This document shows, piece by piece, positions 50,108-59,655 of a stretch of DNA of 64,000 nucleotides (position 1 is its first letter; each line of letters begins with the position of its first letter). The translations under genes were made by a program, and so were the position numbers. This DNA comes from CALCTE01 sp045585835 (lineage in GTDB: Bacteria; Bacillota; Clostridia; Oscillospirales; CAG-272), in assembly GCA_045585835.1 (NCBI GenBank), contig JAZMZG010000028.1, positions 62,001 to 126,000 on the forward strand, given 5' to 3'. The notes beneath the pieces are model-generated. The model had not been told where the DNA came from and did no database searches. It was given only the letters and a program-made list of their open reading frames with translations.

Positions 50108-52348
50108 ATGAAGACAATATCTACAAAGTTTCTTGCACTTGCCATGGCGATGCTTATGGTAGTATCCGTATTCACAGGCTGCGGAAAAGCCGACGTTCCC
50201 GATGCACCGGTGACAGACGGCACAGAGCAAGGGCAGCAGGCAATCGGTGACAAGGTATACGAGGACGCCGGCAAGGTAATTATCACCGACACCTTCTATC
50301 CTCAATATCCCGAGGTAGGCGAGTACGATGCGATGAAGGCAAGACTTAAAAAATGGTTTGACGAAAGTCTTGAAAACGGAAACCTTTTTTCCGCTAAAAT
50401 AGGCGCAGACGAATTCGATAAGGTCTTTGCCCGCATGACAAAGGACGTAAAAAGAACCGTAAACGAAGACGGGAACGAGCTTATAACGGCTACGTTTACG
50501 GACGAAGCTTCTTTTGTTGAGTTCAAGGTCGAGGCTATCCTTTACGGCCACAACCCTTCGCTTGACTACGTAATTTACGTATCGAATACTTCTTCGACGC
50601 AAAACACGCCCGTTATATCCAAGCTCAACGCTATCGACAGCGATTTCGAAATGAAATCCGCAGGCGGATATACCGTGCACACCAACAGAGGAAGCGGAGA
50701 AGATATAGATGACTTCAAGCCTATAGTTGAGAAGCTTTCCCTGGCGGAGCCAAAAAAAACGTATAACGTTGTCGGCGGTTCGAGCTCTAACAAGACAGGC
50801 TTTCCTTTCTTTGACGTAATAGGCAGAGACGAAGGCATTATTATGGCTATCGGTTGGTCTGGTCAGTGGGAGAGCAACTTCGAGTTTATCTCCAACAGCA
50901 CCTTTAATATCAAGGCACGCCAACAGACGTTTAACGCAGTGCTTTTACCCGAAGAAACAATACGTACGCCCCGAATCGTTATGACTTATTTTACGGGCGA
51001 CGAGGAGTACGGCCACAATATATGGAGAAGACTCGTTTTATCCGATTACACGCCTCCTTCAGACGACCCCGAGGGATATAAGGCGCCCATCTGCGTATCA
51101 ACTTGGGGCAGAACGGTAGCGGGTATTAAAAAATATCTTCCCTATGCAAAAGACTTGCCTTTTGACCTCTTCTTTATCGATGCGGGTTGGTATAGCCAAG
51201 GGCATCCGCCCACAGACAAATACGGCACGGCTCTCAGATTGGAGGAAGGTCATATTTGGCATCACTTCTTGGGTGAATGGTCGGAAAACAAGGCTCTCTA
51301 TCCCAACGGAATGAAAGAGGTTGCCGATTTCGTTCACAGCGAAACTGACTTTAAGTTTATGCTTTGGTGGATGATCGAGGACGGCAGATACCGTGTTGTT
51401 GACAAGTGGACATTTGACAAGTCGAATTACTTTATGACCAAAAAAGCCGACGGCACCTATTACGGCGACCAAGCCCTTGACCTTTCAAGAGCTGAGGTTG
51501 CTGATATGCTCATCAACTATTTCTCGAAATATATTGACGAGGTCGGCATCGACTGCGTACGTCTTGACAAGTCTACCTCGCTTGACGGACATTGGGATTA
51601 CAAAGACGCAACCCGCTGCGCCGAGGAAGGCGTTGAGGCAGGCACGAGAGAGGGCATCACGGAGGCGAAATATATCGAAAACTTCTACAGAATTTGGCAA
51701 ACCCTTTATGAGAAGTACCCCGGCTTTATGCTCGATAACTGCTCCTCCGGCGGCCGCCGTATAGATATCGAAATGACACGACTCGGAATTCCTCTTTGGA
51801 GAACCGATTTCCAAGGAAACTCCGAAGCCGACCAAGCTATGACACAATACCTTGCAAAGTGGATACCCTTAAACTGCGTAGGTAATATGACCACAGACAC
51901 ATACAACTACCGCTCGGACTATTCCGCAATGAATATTGCATCTTTGCCCACCTCGCAGGAGAGTGCTGATCAGATACGCCCCGTAGTTGAGGAATTCATA
52001 AAGCTCCGCCCTTATTGGTACGGCGACTACTATCAGCTGCTTCCCGAGGACCGTTCAAACGAAACTTGGCAGGCATATATGCTATACAGAAAAGATTGGC
52101 AAGAGGGTATGCTCGTCACCATAAGACGTGCGGGTGCGGCTATACAAAGACAGACGGTCAAGCTTGAAGGGCTTATTGCAGACAGAGAGTATACGCTCCA
52201 TAACATCGACGACGAAGGTACTGAAAACGATATAGTTATGACGGGCAAGGCACTTATGGAAAGCGGCATCAGTTTTATGCAAGACCCCAGAACAATCCAC
52301 TGCTATATAATTTCTCTTAACCGAATCGAAACGGATATAATAAGATAA
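50108..52348 (+). CDS. GH36-type alpha-galactosidase-like lipoprotein A
   Basis: 746 residues. Lipoprotein signal (FTGC, Cys25). N-terminal beta-sandwich (about 50-290), then a TIM barrel with FDLFFIDAGWYSQG, the nucleophile region VDCVRLDKSTS (Asp), and the acid/base region NCSSGGRRIDIEMTRLGIPLWRTDF (Asp in WRTD), which is the GH36 pattern C-SSGG-R-D...W-x-x-D. The C-terminal beta domain ends in ISLNRIETDII. It should release alpha-galactose (or a related sugar) outside the cell. Convergent to a paralogue of 867 residues, with which it shares strong identity at both ends. Confidence 0.85.
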   Translation: MKTISTKFLALAMAMLMVVSVFTGCGKADVPDAPVTDGTEQGQQAIGDKVYEDAGKVIITDTFYPQYPEVGEYDAMKARLKKWFDESLENGNLFSAKIGADEFDKVFARMTKDVKRTVNEDGNELITATFTDEASFVEFKVEAILYGHNPSLDYVIYVSNTSSTQNTPVISKLNAIDSDFEMKSAGGYTVHTNRGSGEDIDDFKPIVEKLSLAEPKKTYNVVGGSSSNKTGFPFFDVIGRDEGIIMAIGWSGQWESNFEFISNSTFNIKARQQTFNAVLLPEETIRTPRIVMTYFTGDEEYGHNIWRRLVLSDYTPPSDDPEGYKAPICVSTWGRTVAGIKKYLPYAKDLPFDLFFIDAGWYSQGHPPTDKYGTALRLEEGHIWHHFLGEWSENKALYPNGMKEVADFVHSETDFKFMLWWMIEDGRYRVVDKWTFDKSNYFMTKKADGTYYGDQALDLSRAEVADMLINYFSKYIDEVGIDCVRLDKSTSLDGHWDYKDATRCAEEGVEAGTREGITEAKYIENFYRIWQTLYEKYPGFMLDNCSSGGRRIDIEMTRLGIPLWRTDFQGNSEADQAMTQYLAKWIPLNCVGNMTTDTYNYRSDYSAMNIASLPTSQESADQIRPVVEEFIKLRPYWYGDYYQLLPEDRSNETWQAYMLYRKDWQEGMLVTIRRAGAAIQRQTVKLEGLIADREYTLHNIDDEGTENDIVMTGKALMESGISFMQDPRTIHCYIISLNRIETDIIR

Positions 52349-52364
52349 AGTAAAAGACTGTGCT

Positions 52365-52514
52365 TTTTGCCTTTCGGCAAGTTATATTACTTCCTTGCTG
52401 CACTCGTGCAAAAAGTGATAGGCGGTTTAGAGTGAATAAAATATCGCTGAAACCGCCAATATCACTTCCCGAAAGGGAACTATCGTTCTATGCATTTGGC
52501 ACATAATATCACTA
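52365..52514. repeat. Hairpin-rich repeat element between GH36 genes
   Basis: About 150 bp of small hairpins punctuated by ATATCACT-like words: TGCCTTTCGGCA, GCACTCGTGC, GGCGGTTT (52421-52428) with AAACCGCC (52450-52457), CCCGAAAGGG, and ATATCACT at 52459-52466 and 52507-52514. This style is seen as dispersed repeats in gut Clostridia. No coding sequence is visible. Copy number in the genome is unknown from this window. Confidence 0.55.
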
Positions 52515-52516
52515 TA

Positions 52517-52566
52517 AAAAATACTACCCGAAAAAGAGTTTTAACTTCTCTTCTTCGGGTAGTTTT
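52517..52566. terminator. Terminator between convergent GH36 genes
   Basis: AAAATACTACCCGAA / TTCGGGTAGTTTT outer stem with an inner AGAG/CTCT part; flanked by A and T runs. It can work in both directions. Confidence 0.75.
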
Positions 52567-52664
52567 GCTTTATTCTGTTATAAGCGGGGATTTTGCACGG
52601 TAAATTTCGATTCTTTTAGAAATAACGGCCTCAACCCCTGCTCATTTGGCGCAGCCTTTTGATT

Positions 52665-55268
52665 TTACTTAATTACGTCTGTGTCGATACGGTTTAAGGA
52701 AATGATGTAGGTGTTTATCTTGCCCGCATCCTGAATAAAGGTGTAACCCTCTTTCATAAGCTGCTTACCGGTCATAACTATATCGTTTTCAGTACCTTCG
52801 TCGTCGATGTTATGGAGCGTATACTCTCTGTCCTCCATAAGACCCTTGAGCTTCACGTTCTGTCGCATTATAGCTGAACCTATAGGTCTTGAAACAACGA
52901 GCATGCCCTCTTGCCAATCTTCTCTGTAGAGCATATATGACTGCCATACCGAATCGTCAGCCTTTGCTTCAAGAAGCTGATAGTAGCTGCCGTACCAATA
53001 AGGACGCAACATCTCAAATTCTTGAGTCATCTCAATTGTTTTTTCGAAGGACGCATCCTTGGCATCAAATGCTTTTATGCCGTTAATGCACATAGAGGAG
53101 CTGTAAAGGCATCTTGACTGATACTCGTTAGAGCCTACAAGGTATCCCGCCGATGAAAGCGGTACCCAAAGTGCGAGGTTCTGCGTCATCTTCTGATGTC
53201 CTTCGTAAAAGGCGCCGGAATCAGCGGGGTTGTTAAAGTCAGTTCTCCAAAGAGAAACCGAACGTCTTGCAAGCTCTATATCAAGACGTCTGCCTCCGGA
53301 AGCGGTGTTATCGAGGAAGAAGTCCGTGTTGTATGCCTTGAGTGCGTCCCAAAGCTTATACTCGTTGATAGTCCACTTGTTTTCCGTATAACCTTGTCTG
53401 ATGAAGTTTGCATCGTTCTCGTCTTTAACGGCGATGCTCGTGTTTGAAAGCTGATACTGCATATCCGTAAAGAGCCAATATTTCAAAGGAGCGTTAGCGT
53501 TATCAAGACGTACGCAGTCAACGCCCTTCACATCATACATATACTTGAAGTAATCGGTGATCTTTGCAAGAACCGTGTCCTTGCTCATATCAAGTCTGCT
53601 TCCGTACGAAAGTTCGTTTACAGCGGGGTTATTTCTTACCAAATAGTCGCTTGCTACGAAGTTTTCGAGATTGGGATATTTATTCTTATACTGATCTATC
53701 TCTTCTTGCGTCAAGATATTCAACTTCGTGGGTCCCGCAGTCTCTGCTACGTTACCGTTGGGATAGGGGTATTCGCTATGGGAAAGGCGTCTGTCGAATA
53801 TCATCCACCAAACCATAAATCTGAGGCTCGTGTTATTTGCTGCGTTGGTATCGTCAATAAACTTGCCTATTTCTTCAAGTCCGTTCGGGAAAAGGAAATC
53901 GTTTTCAATGTAGTCGCCTTGGAATTCTACCCAAGCAGGCCATTTTGCGTTGGGAGAGGTTGCCGCATTAAAGGTAACCGTGGGATTTGAAGCGATAAAG
54001 CTCTTCCATTTCGCCGCATCGCCCGCTTTGTTCGTATTAAATGCCGCAGACGAATTATAAATAAGGTCGCTGCTCCAACCAGCATCAAACCATAAAAGGT
54101 CGATTGCGGCGCCTGCTTTTACCAAGTTGCTGACACTCGTCTTAATGGTTTCTGCGTATGTGCCGCCCCAGAAATTCACGGCGGAGGGAGATACGAATGC
54201 GTTTTCGTTTGTGGGATCGTTATCGTTGTCGGGCGTATAGTGAGAGAACATCATCTCTCTCCAAATATTGTGTCCGTATTCACGGTCGCCCTCGAAATAC
54301 GTGAGAACTATTCTGGGAGCCTCGATGGACTCGCCTGCTTCAAGGAAGGTGGAAAGGTTTTGCTGCTTTGCCATAATGACAGCATTACCCTCGCCATCCT
54401 TTCTGAATCTTCCTTCCCATTGGCCCGACCAACCTATAGCCATCATAATTCCCTTATCGTTGCCAATAAGGTCAAAATAGGGGAATCCGTCGCCCGCGGA
54501 GGAAAATCCTATTCCCGAAGAATTTCCCGAAGGATAAAATACGGTGTTTTGGTTCATTATGCCAACTGCGCCGGGAGATGCAAACTTAGGCTCAACGAAG
54601 TTCTTTGTGAGATTTCTTTCGACCAAATCGAAATCCTTGATATTTGCATCGCTTCCGATAAGAGTTGTGAGCTTGATAGCGCCGTTGCCCTTTGCAAGAG
54701 GATATTTCGCATCAATAGCGTAGAAATCCTTGATAACGGGGGTGCGCTCGCCCGATACGTTTTCTACGACTGTCTTAATGTCGGCGGTAGGTACGTCGCC
54801 GTAAAGAATGACCGTTGTCGTAAACTTAAGGCCCGAAGCGTCGTCGGTGTAGGTCTTAACAAGAACCTTATCGTCGCCTTCCGCAGTTTCGGTAACAGCG
54901 CTTGCCGTCCATCTTGCTTTGAGCTGATCAAAAGACAGCTCAAGGTTTGCCGAGTTCTTTCCGCCTAAATCCAATATCTCTTGAAGTCCTACGGAGAAGA
55001 TAGAGCCGCCCTCAAGCTGCTCTCTTACCCATTTTTCAAGCTCGGCACGCATATTTGCGTATTCGCTTTTGTTATTGTACTTGGGATAGAACGTATCGGT
55101 AATGACGATCTTTCCTTCGTCCTCGTCCCCATTCACGTTTTGCCCGTCATTTGTGCCGGGCGTGTCGGTAGTACCAGGGGTTTCCGTTTTTTCGCAGCCT
55201 GCAAAAGCGGTTACTACCATAAGCATCGCCATAGCAAGTGCAAGAAATTTTGTAAATCTTGTCTTCAT
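52665..55268 (-). CDS. GH36-type alpha-galactosidase-like lipoprotein B
   Basis: 867 residues; paralogue of the convergent lipoprotein A. Lipoprotein signal (FAGC, Cys25) and Thr/Gly/Asp-rich linker. Barrel motifs IDLLWFDAGWSSD, VDCVRLDNANAP and DNTASGGRRLDIELARRSVSLWRTDF keep the nucleophile and acid/base aspartates, but the Cys of the CSSGG motif is Thr. Compared with A it carries extra loops in the barrel, one of about 60 residues (around 415-475) and one of about 30 (540-570), so its substrate pocket differs. The C-terminal 90 residues are almost the same as in A. Promoter at 55299-55328. Confidence 0.85.
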   Translation of the reverse strand: MKTRFTKFLALAMAMLMVVTAFAGCEKTETPGTTDTPGTNDGQNVNGDEDEGKIVITDTFYPKYNNKSEYANMRAELEKWVREQLEGGSIFSVGLQEILDLGGKNSANLELSFDQLKARWTASAVTETAEGDDKVLVKTYTDDASGLKFTTTVILYGDVPTADIKTVVENVSGERTPVIKDFYAIDAKYPLAKGNGAIKLTTLIGSDANIKDFDLVERNLTKNFVEPKFASPGAVGIMNQNTVFYPSGNSSGIGFSSAGDGFPYFDLIGNDKGIMMAIGWSGQWEGRFRKDGEGNAVIMAKQQNLSTFLEAGESIEAPRIVLTYFEGDREYGHNIWREMMFSHYTPDNDNDPTNENAFVSPSAVNFWGGTYAETIKTSVSNLVKAGAAIDLLWFDAGWSSDLIYNSSAAFNTNKAGDAAKWKSFIASNPTVTFNAATSPNAKWPAWVEFQGDYIENDFLFPNGLEEIGKFIDDTNAANNTSLRFMVWWMIFDRRLSHSEYPYPNGNVAETAGPTKLNILTQEEIDQYKNKYPNLENFVASDYLVRNNPAVNELSYGSRLDMSKDTVLAKITDYFKYMYDVKGVDCVRLDNANAPLKYWLFTDMQYQLSNTSIAVKDENDANFIRQGYTENKWTINEYKLWDALKAYNTDFFLDNTASGGRRLDIELARRSVSLWRTDFNNPADSGAFYEGHQKMTQNLALWVPLSSAGYLVGSNEYQSRCLYSSSMCINGIKAFDAKDASFEKTIEMTQEFEMLRPYWYGSYYQLLEAKADDSVWQSYMLYREDWQEGMLVVSRPIGSAIMRQNVKLKGLMEDREYTLHNIDDEGTENDIVMTGKQLMKEGYTFIQDAGKINTYIISLNRIDTDVIK

Positions 55269-55298
55269 TATAGAAGCCTCCTTAAAATAATACAGTAT

Positions 55299-55328
55299 AT
55301 TTTACCATAAAACACCTACAAATTTCAA
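55299..55328 (-). promoter_or_regulatory. Promoter of the second GH36-type gene
   Basis: Reverse strand TTGAAA (55323-55328), 18 bp ending TATGG, TAAAAT (55299-55304): same layout and spacing as the promoter of the paralogue at 50048. Confidence 0.72.
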
Positions 55329-55392
55329 TGTATATATTGTACATTTTTTATGATTTTTATATGACCCTTTGCACAAAAAACAGGAGTTTGGT

Positions 55393-57780
55393 TTAAACCC
55401 TCTTTAATTTTGCGTAAGCCGCCATCAGCTTTTTCGTGCCGACCTTTTCAAAAGCCACCTCGTAAAGCGTATCGCCGCCGAGGCTTGATACGCCCACCAC
55501 AAAGCCCTTGCCGAATATCTTATGCTCGACAGAGTCGCCCACCTTGAACACCTCTGACGGTGCGGCAGGCTTTGGCGGGAGCGTTACGGGCTTTGCCGAT
55601 TTCGGAGGGATATATTTGAAATCGTCCGCCGTATCTCTTCCCACAAATTCCGAGCCGCCGAAATAACCCGCAAACGACGTGCGGCGTGTGGTCTTGACAA
55701 CCTCGTTTTTGTATTCGTCCGCTATCTCCGAGATAAAGCGCGAGGGCGGATTGGAATTTGTCCTTCCGTAGAGCATACGCTCTCTTGCGTGCGTTATATA
55801 AAGCTCCTTTTCGGCTCTTGTCAGCGCAACGTACGCGAGGCGTCTTTCTTCCTCTATCTCGCTTTCGCTGACAGTTCTTGCGCCGGGAAAAATACCCTCC
55901 TCCATACCGGGTATGAATACCCACGGGAATTCAAGCCCCTTCGCCGAGTGGACGGTCATCATCGTAACGGCGTTTGCCTTTTCGTCGTAATTGTCAACGT
56001 CCGCAATAAGCGATACTTCCTCAAGAAATCCCGTAAGCGTTGCTTCGGGGTTTTCTTGTGCATGGCTTGCCATATTGTTTACAAGCTCCTTTAGGTTTTC
56101 CATACGCTCTATGCCCTCTTCACCCTTGGAAAGAAGCATATCCGCATATCCGCTTTCGGATATAAGCCTTTCGGCAAATTCTCCGAGGGGGAGCTTTTGT
56201 GCATAAAGCTTTACCTTTTCCATAAAATCGTAGAACTTACAAAGCTTTTCTCTGCATTTGGACAGAGCCTCGTATTCTCCCGCCCTTGCAATAATATCGT
56301 ATATATACGTGCCCTCTGCCGCCGCAAGTCTGCGAAGAAGCTCTACCGTCGTGTCGCCTATGCCCCTTTTGGGCACGTTTATTATACGTGCAAGGCGTGT
56401 ATCGTCCCTCTCGTTTACGGCAAGCTGCATATATGCAACGATATCCTTTACCTCAGCACGCTCGTAAAAGCGTACGCCGCAAAGCATACGGTAGGGAATC
56501 GCACTTTTTGCGAAAACGGTTTCAAAGCCGCCCGATTGAGCGTTCATTCTGTAAAGTATTGCAAAATCGGAGAACTGCGCCTTGCCGCTTGCGACGTTTT
56601 CGCTTATGATGTCGGCAATATACTGCACCTCTGCGCTTTGGTTATCAAGAAGCGCAACCGTCGGAAGCGTTCCATTTTCGCCGTCGCACCACAGCGCTTT
56701 GCCGTAGCGCCCCTTGTTTTTATCTATAAGAGAGTTTGCCGCACCGAGTATGTTTGAGGTGGAGCGGTAGTTTTGCTCAAGCTTTATTACCTTCGATTTA
56801 AAGCTCTTGTCAAAGCTCAAAATATTTTCGACGCTTGCTCCTCTGAAGCTGTATATGCTCTGGTCGTCGTCACCGACTACCATCAAATTTTTATACCTTT
56901 CCGCAAGCATCGAAACGAGCATAAACTGCGAGTGGTTCGTGTCCTGATATTCGTCTACGAGCACGTACTTAAAGCGCCTTTGGTAAAATTCCAACACGTC
57001 GGGGCGCTCGCAAAAAATCGTGACCGTCTTGCCGATAAGGTCGTCAAAATCAAGAGCGTTTGCACTTTTGAGCTTTTGCTCGTAGAGCTTATATATCTTG
57101 GCTACGTGCGAAAGATAGAAGTCGTTTCCCGCCTTTTGCTCGAATTCCTCGGCACTCGTAAGCTTTTCCTTTGTTTTGCTTATGAGATTTTGTACGGCTT
57201 TCGGGGGGAATTTATCGCTTGATATGTCAAGCTCCTTTTCGCATTCCGTGATGAGCTTTTTCGTATCGTCCGTGTCGTATATGGCAAAGTCGCTTGCGTA
57301 TCCTATCTTCTCTATCTCACGGCGCAGTATCCTCGCGCATACGGAGTGAAATGTGCCCGCCCATATATTGCTCCCGCCGTCCCCAAGGAGCTTTTCAAGC
57401 TTTTGCTTCATAGAGTTTGCTGCTTTGTTGGTAAAGGTTATGGCAAGTATTGAGTAGGGCGGTGCGGGCTCTTTTGCATATCTTTGCAGGCTTGCTGCGT
57501 CAAGCTGCACGTCGCCATTTGCCATCATCTCAAGATATTCCACCTCGTCCTCGCAAAAGCCCTCGGGCAAGGCGCTGTCAAAATACGCATCACCGTAGCG
57601 TATGATATGCGCTATGCGGTGTACGAGCACCGTAGTCTTACCGCTTCCCGCACCCGCAAGCACGAGCAAGGGGCCGTTTACGGAAAATACCGCCTCTCTT
57701 TGCTTTGCGTTGAGATTTTTATATAGCTTATTAAAACATCTTCTTTTTGCTTCGATAAATCTTTTTTCAAGAGTCGTCAT
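55393..57780 (-). CDS. pcrA: ATP-dependent DNA helicase PcrA
   Basis: 795 residues, UvrD/Rep superfamily 1. Q motif LNAKQREAVF, Walker A VLAGAGSGKTTVL (about 37-49), Walker B YVLVDEYQDTNHSQF, motif III VGDDDQSIYSFRGA, motif V MTVHSAKGLEF, motif VI RLAYVALTRAEKELYI. The C-terminal Tudor-like domain (KVGDSVEHKIFGKGFVVGV) that contacts RNA polymerase in PcrA is present, which distinguishes it from the AddA gene of this window. It displaces RecA and handles replication-transcription conflicts. Confidence 0.95.
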   Translation of the reverse strand: MTTLEKRFIEAKRRCFNKLYKNLNAKQREAVFSVNGPLLVLAGAGSGKTTVLVHRIAHIIRYGDAYFDSALPEGFCEDEVEYLEMMANGDVQLDAASLQRYAKEPAPPYSILAITFTNKAANSMKQKLEKLLGDGGSNIWAGTFHSVCARILRREIEKIGYASDFAIYDTDDTKKLITECEKELDISSDKFPPKAVQNLISKTKEKLTSAEEFEQKAGNDFYLSHVAKIYKLYEQKLKSANALDFDDLIGKTVTIFCERPDVLEFYQRRFKYVLVDEYQDTNHSQFMLVSMLAERYKNLMVVGDDDQSIYSFRGASVENILSFDKSFKSKVIKLEQNYRSTSNILGAANSLIDKNKGRYGKALWCDGENGTLPTVALLDNQSAEVQYIADIISENVASGKAQFSDFAILYRMNAQSGGFETVFAKSAIPYRMLCGVRFYERAEVKDIVAYMQLAVNERDDTRLARIINVPKRGIGDTTVELLRRLAAAEGTYIYDIIARAGEYEALSKCREKLCKFYDFMEKVKLYAQKLPLGEFAERLISESGYADMLLSKGEEGIERMENLKELVNNMASHAQENPEATLTGFLEEVSLIADVDNYDEKANAVTMMTVHSAKGLEFPWVFIPGMEEGIFPGARTVSESEIEEERRLAYVALTRAEKELYITHARERMLYGRTNSNPPSRFISEIADEYKNEVVKTTRRTSFAGYFGGSEFVGRDTADDFKYIPPKSAKPVTLPPKPAAPSEVFKVGDSVEHKIFGKGFVVGVSSLGGDTLYEVAFEKVGTKKLMAAYAKLKRV

Positions 57781-57899
57781 AATTCACCTGCTGTTTTTGA
57801 TACTTCTATTTTACAACAAGCTTGCTCTTTTTTCAAGAGATATACTTGATTTTAAATTTACATTATGTTAATATGAAAACGAAAAGGAGGCGGAATAAT

Positions 57900-58745
57900 A
57901 TGAAACGTGCAAAAATCATCGCAGACGTGCATACGCACAGCGAGTTTTCGTCCGACTCCGAGCAGAGCGTTGAGCTTATGGTAAAGACCGCCGTGAAAAA
58001 AGGACTCTCTGTTTTGGGTATAAGCGACCACTATGATTACAACTATTCCCCCGATTTGTCGTTTCCCGACAACTTCGAATGCGACATAGCGGCGAAGGAA
58101 AAGGAGATACTGCGCATAAAGGAACTTTATAAAAGCAAAATAAAGGTGCTAAACGGCATCGAGCTTGGGATAGACGCAAGAAACGCCGTGCGCTGTAGAG
58201 AGATAACGGAGGAATACCGCTTCGACTATATAATCGGCTCACAGCACATAATCGGCGGTATCGACCCCTATCCGCCGCAGTATTGGGCGGAGCGTGACGT
58301 GAAAAGCTCCGTCAGAGAATATTTCGAGGACATTTTAAGGTCGGTTGCGGCGTTTGACGATTTCGACATATTCGGACATTTCGATTATCCTTTGCGATAC
58401 CCGCCCGCAATTAAGGAAAAAAGGCTCTCTGCCGAGGAATTGCTTGAGGATAAAAAAATAAAGAGCCTCTGCGACGAGGCGCTTTGTGTTTTGGCGCATC
58501 TCGGTAAGGCTATCGAGATAAACACGGGCGGTATGCGAAGTGCGCTCGGGCGCACAAATCCGTCAGTAAAGCTCTTAAAAAGATTTTTCGAGCTCGGCGG
58601 AAAATATGTTACCTTCGGAAGCGATGCGCATACACCCGAGGATATAGGATACGGCTTTGACGAGTTTCAAAAGATGCTTCTTTCGCTCGGAAAAGACTCC
58701 TATACCGTATACGAAAACCGCACACCGAGGGAGATAAAGCTGTGA
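57900..58745 (+). CDS. PHP-domain phosphatase, HisJ-like
   Basis: 281 residues. PHP metal-site motifs in order: DVHTHSEFSSDSEQS (8-22), GISDHYDYNYSP, NGIELGID, IGSQHIIGG, DIFGHFDYPLRY, and FGSDAHTPEDIGYGF. This set is typical of histidinol-phosphatase HisJ/HisK, which would act in histidine synthesis. No other his genes are close, and some PHP relatives act on other phosphate esters. ATG 57900 follows AAAAGGAGG; the longer reading is rejected. Confidence 0.85.
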   Translation: MKRAKIIADVHTHSEFSSDSEQSVELMVKTAVKKGLSVLGISDHYDYNYSPDLSFPDNFECDIAAKEKEILRIKELYKSKIKVLNGIELGIDARNAVRCREITEEYRFDYIIGSQHIIGGIDPYPPQYWAERDVKSSVREYFEDILRSVAAFDDFDIFGHFDYPLRYPPAIKEKRLSAEELLEDKKIKSLCDEALCVLAHLGKAIEINTGGMRSALGRTNPSVKLLKRFFELGGKYVTFGSDAHTPEDIGYGFDEFQKMLLSLGKDSYTVYENRTPREIKL

Positions 58746-58767
58746 ACGTAATTTTGTTTTTACGACT

Positions 58768-58802
58768 AGAAAAGCGAGTAAGAAAATCTTACTCGCTTTT
58801 CT
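58768..58802. terminator. Bidirectional terminator
   Basis: AGAAAAGCGAGTAAG / CTTACTCGCTTTTCT with a five-base loop, between the PHP gene and the convergent GNAT gene. Confidence 0.9.
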
Positions 58803-58804
58803 AA

Positions 58805-59368
58805 TTATTTATCAATTTCGTAAAACATAGGAATGCAATTTTCTAAAAAAGGAATCTCGTCGGGATTCATATATTCCTCAAAGCACTCAAATCCACATCG
58901 TTTATAAAAACTTACTGCTTTGGGAACAGCATATAAACATATGTGTGTTGCTCCCACACATTCGGTTGAAATTTTCTTTATATATTCCAACATATATATA
59001 AAAAATCCCCTGCTTAACGTTTCATATCTGGAAGACGTTTCCTCCCATTTCAAATTACGATATTCTTCATCTACTGCAAAATAATCTATTTCGACAGAGG
59101 GTATGCTTGTTAGATATTCGCGACTTTTATCATCAGTTGCGGTAACAGAAATGCCCGTACAACGAATCGCGCAGAAAGCCATAATTGTATTGCTCTCGTC
59201 ATCTACAAAAACATAAGATACATCTTCTTTTGATTCTATGCTTTGATTTCGAATGAAATCACTTATCGCCGGATATTCGCATTTGAATTTACTCAGCAAA
59301 TCAGAGTCATTTGTATCGACCCTGTGGAAAGACATTGAGTAATCGCTGCCGTAATCATGCTTTGCCAT
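58805..59368 (-). CDS. GNAT-like acetyltransferase, possible TA toxin
   Basis: 187 residues, GNAT fold by eye: MAFCAIRC strand, VEIDYFAVDEEYRNL (typical strand before the acetyl-CoA loop), and AVSFYKRCGFECFEEY near the end. The pyrophosphate-binding loop (normally R-x-x-G-x-G/A) is degenerate: RNLKWEETSSRYETLSRG. It overlaps by 14 bp the small upstream gene; the arrangement of a small protein followed by a ~180-residue GNAT enzyme resembles GNAT-type toxin-antitoxin pairs such as TacAT. The region is more AT-rich than its surroundings, suggesting transfer. A toxin role is inferred, not shown. Confidence 0.75.
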   Translation of the reverse strand: MAKHDYGSDYSMSFHRVDTNDSDLLSKFKCEYPAISDFIRNQSIESKEDVSYVFVDDESNTIMAFCAIRCTGISVTATDDKSREYLTSIPSVEIDYFAVDEEYRNLKWEETSSRYETLSRGFFIYMLEYIKKISTECVGATHICLYAVPKAVSFYKRCGFECFEEYMNPDEIPFLENCIPMFYEIDK

Positions 59369-59549
59369 TATCGTCCTTAATTTTTGTGGTTATTTTTGAT
59401 AACATTTCCTTATTAGTGTTATTGTTGCATTTATGTTCTAAAAATTTTTTTGATTGTTTAGGCGACACTACGAAAGCCTTATTGCATTTAGCAGTTAAAA
59501 CAGCCATTTTCCTCTCTCCTTTATTTTTTTCACATTTTAAATTACTCAT
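59355..59549 (-). CDS. Small basic protein upstream of GNAT gene
   Basis: 64 residues from ATG 59549 (ribosome site GGTGGAGG), or 50 residues from ATG 59507 (ribosome site AAAGGAGAG). The core is MAVLTAKCNKAFVVSPKQSKKFLEHKCNNN, a basic, polar protein without a recognised DNA-binding fold. It overlaps the GNAT gene by 14 bp and shares its promoter at 59627-59655, as an antitoxin would. Two strong, in-frame start sites are unusual. If it is an antitoxin, it does not look like the usual RHH type. Confidence 0.65.
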   Translation of the reverse strand: MSNLKCEKNKGERKMAVLTAKCNKAFVVSPKQSKKFLEHKCNNNTNKEMLSKITTKIKDDNGKA

Positions 59550-59626
59550 TTATATACCTCCACCGTTATATTGTATCATAACAAATACAATAATAAAAAA
59601 GTGTCGGCATTTGTCTTACCAATCTA

Positions 59627-59655
59627 ATTATATCATATTTTGTGTTAAATTTCAA
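59627..59655 (-). promoter_or_regulatory. Promoter of the small-protein/GNAT pair
   Basis: Reverse strand TTGAAA (59650-59655), 17 bp, TATAAT (59627-59632), giving a leader of about 70 nt. The remaining 59656-59811 stretch is AT-rich and shows no gene. Confidence 0.75.
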
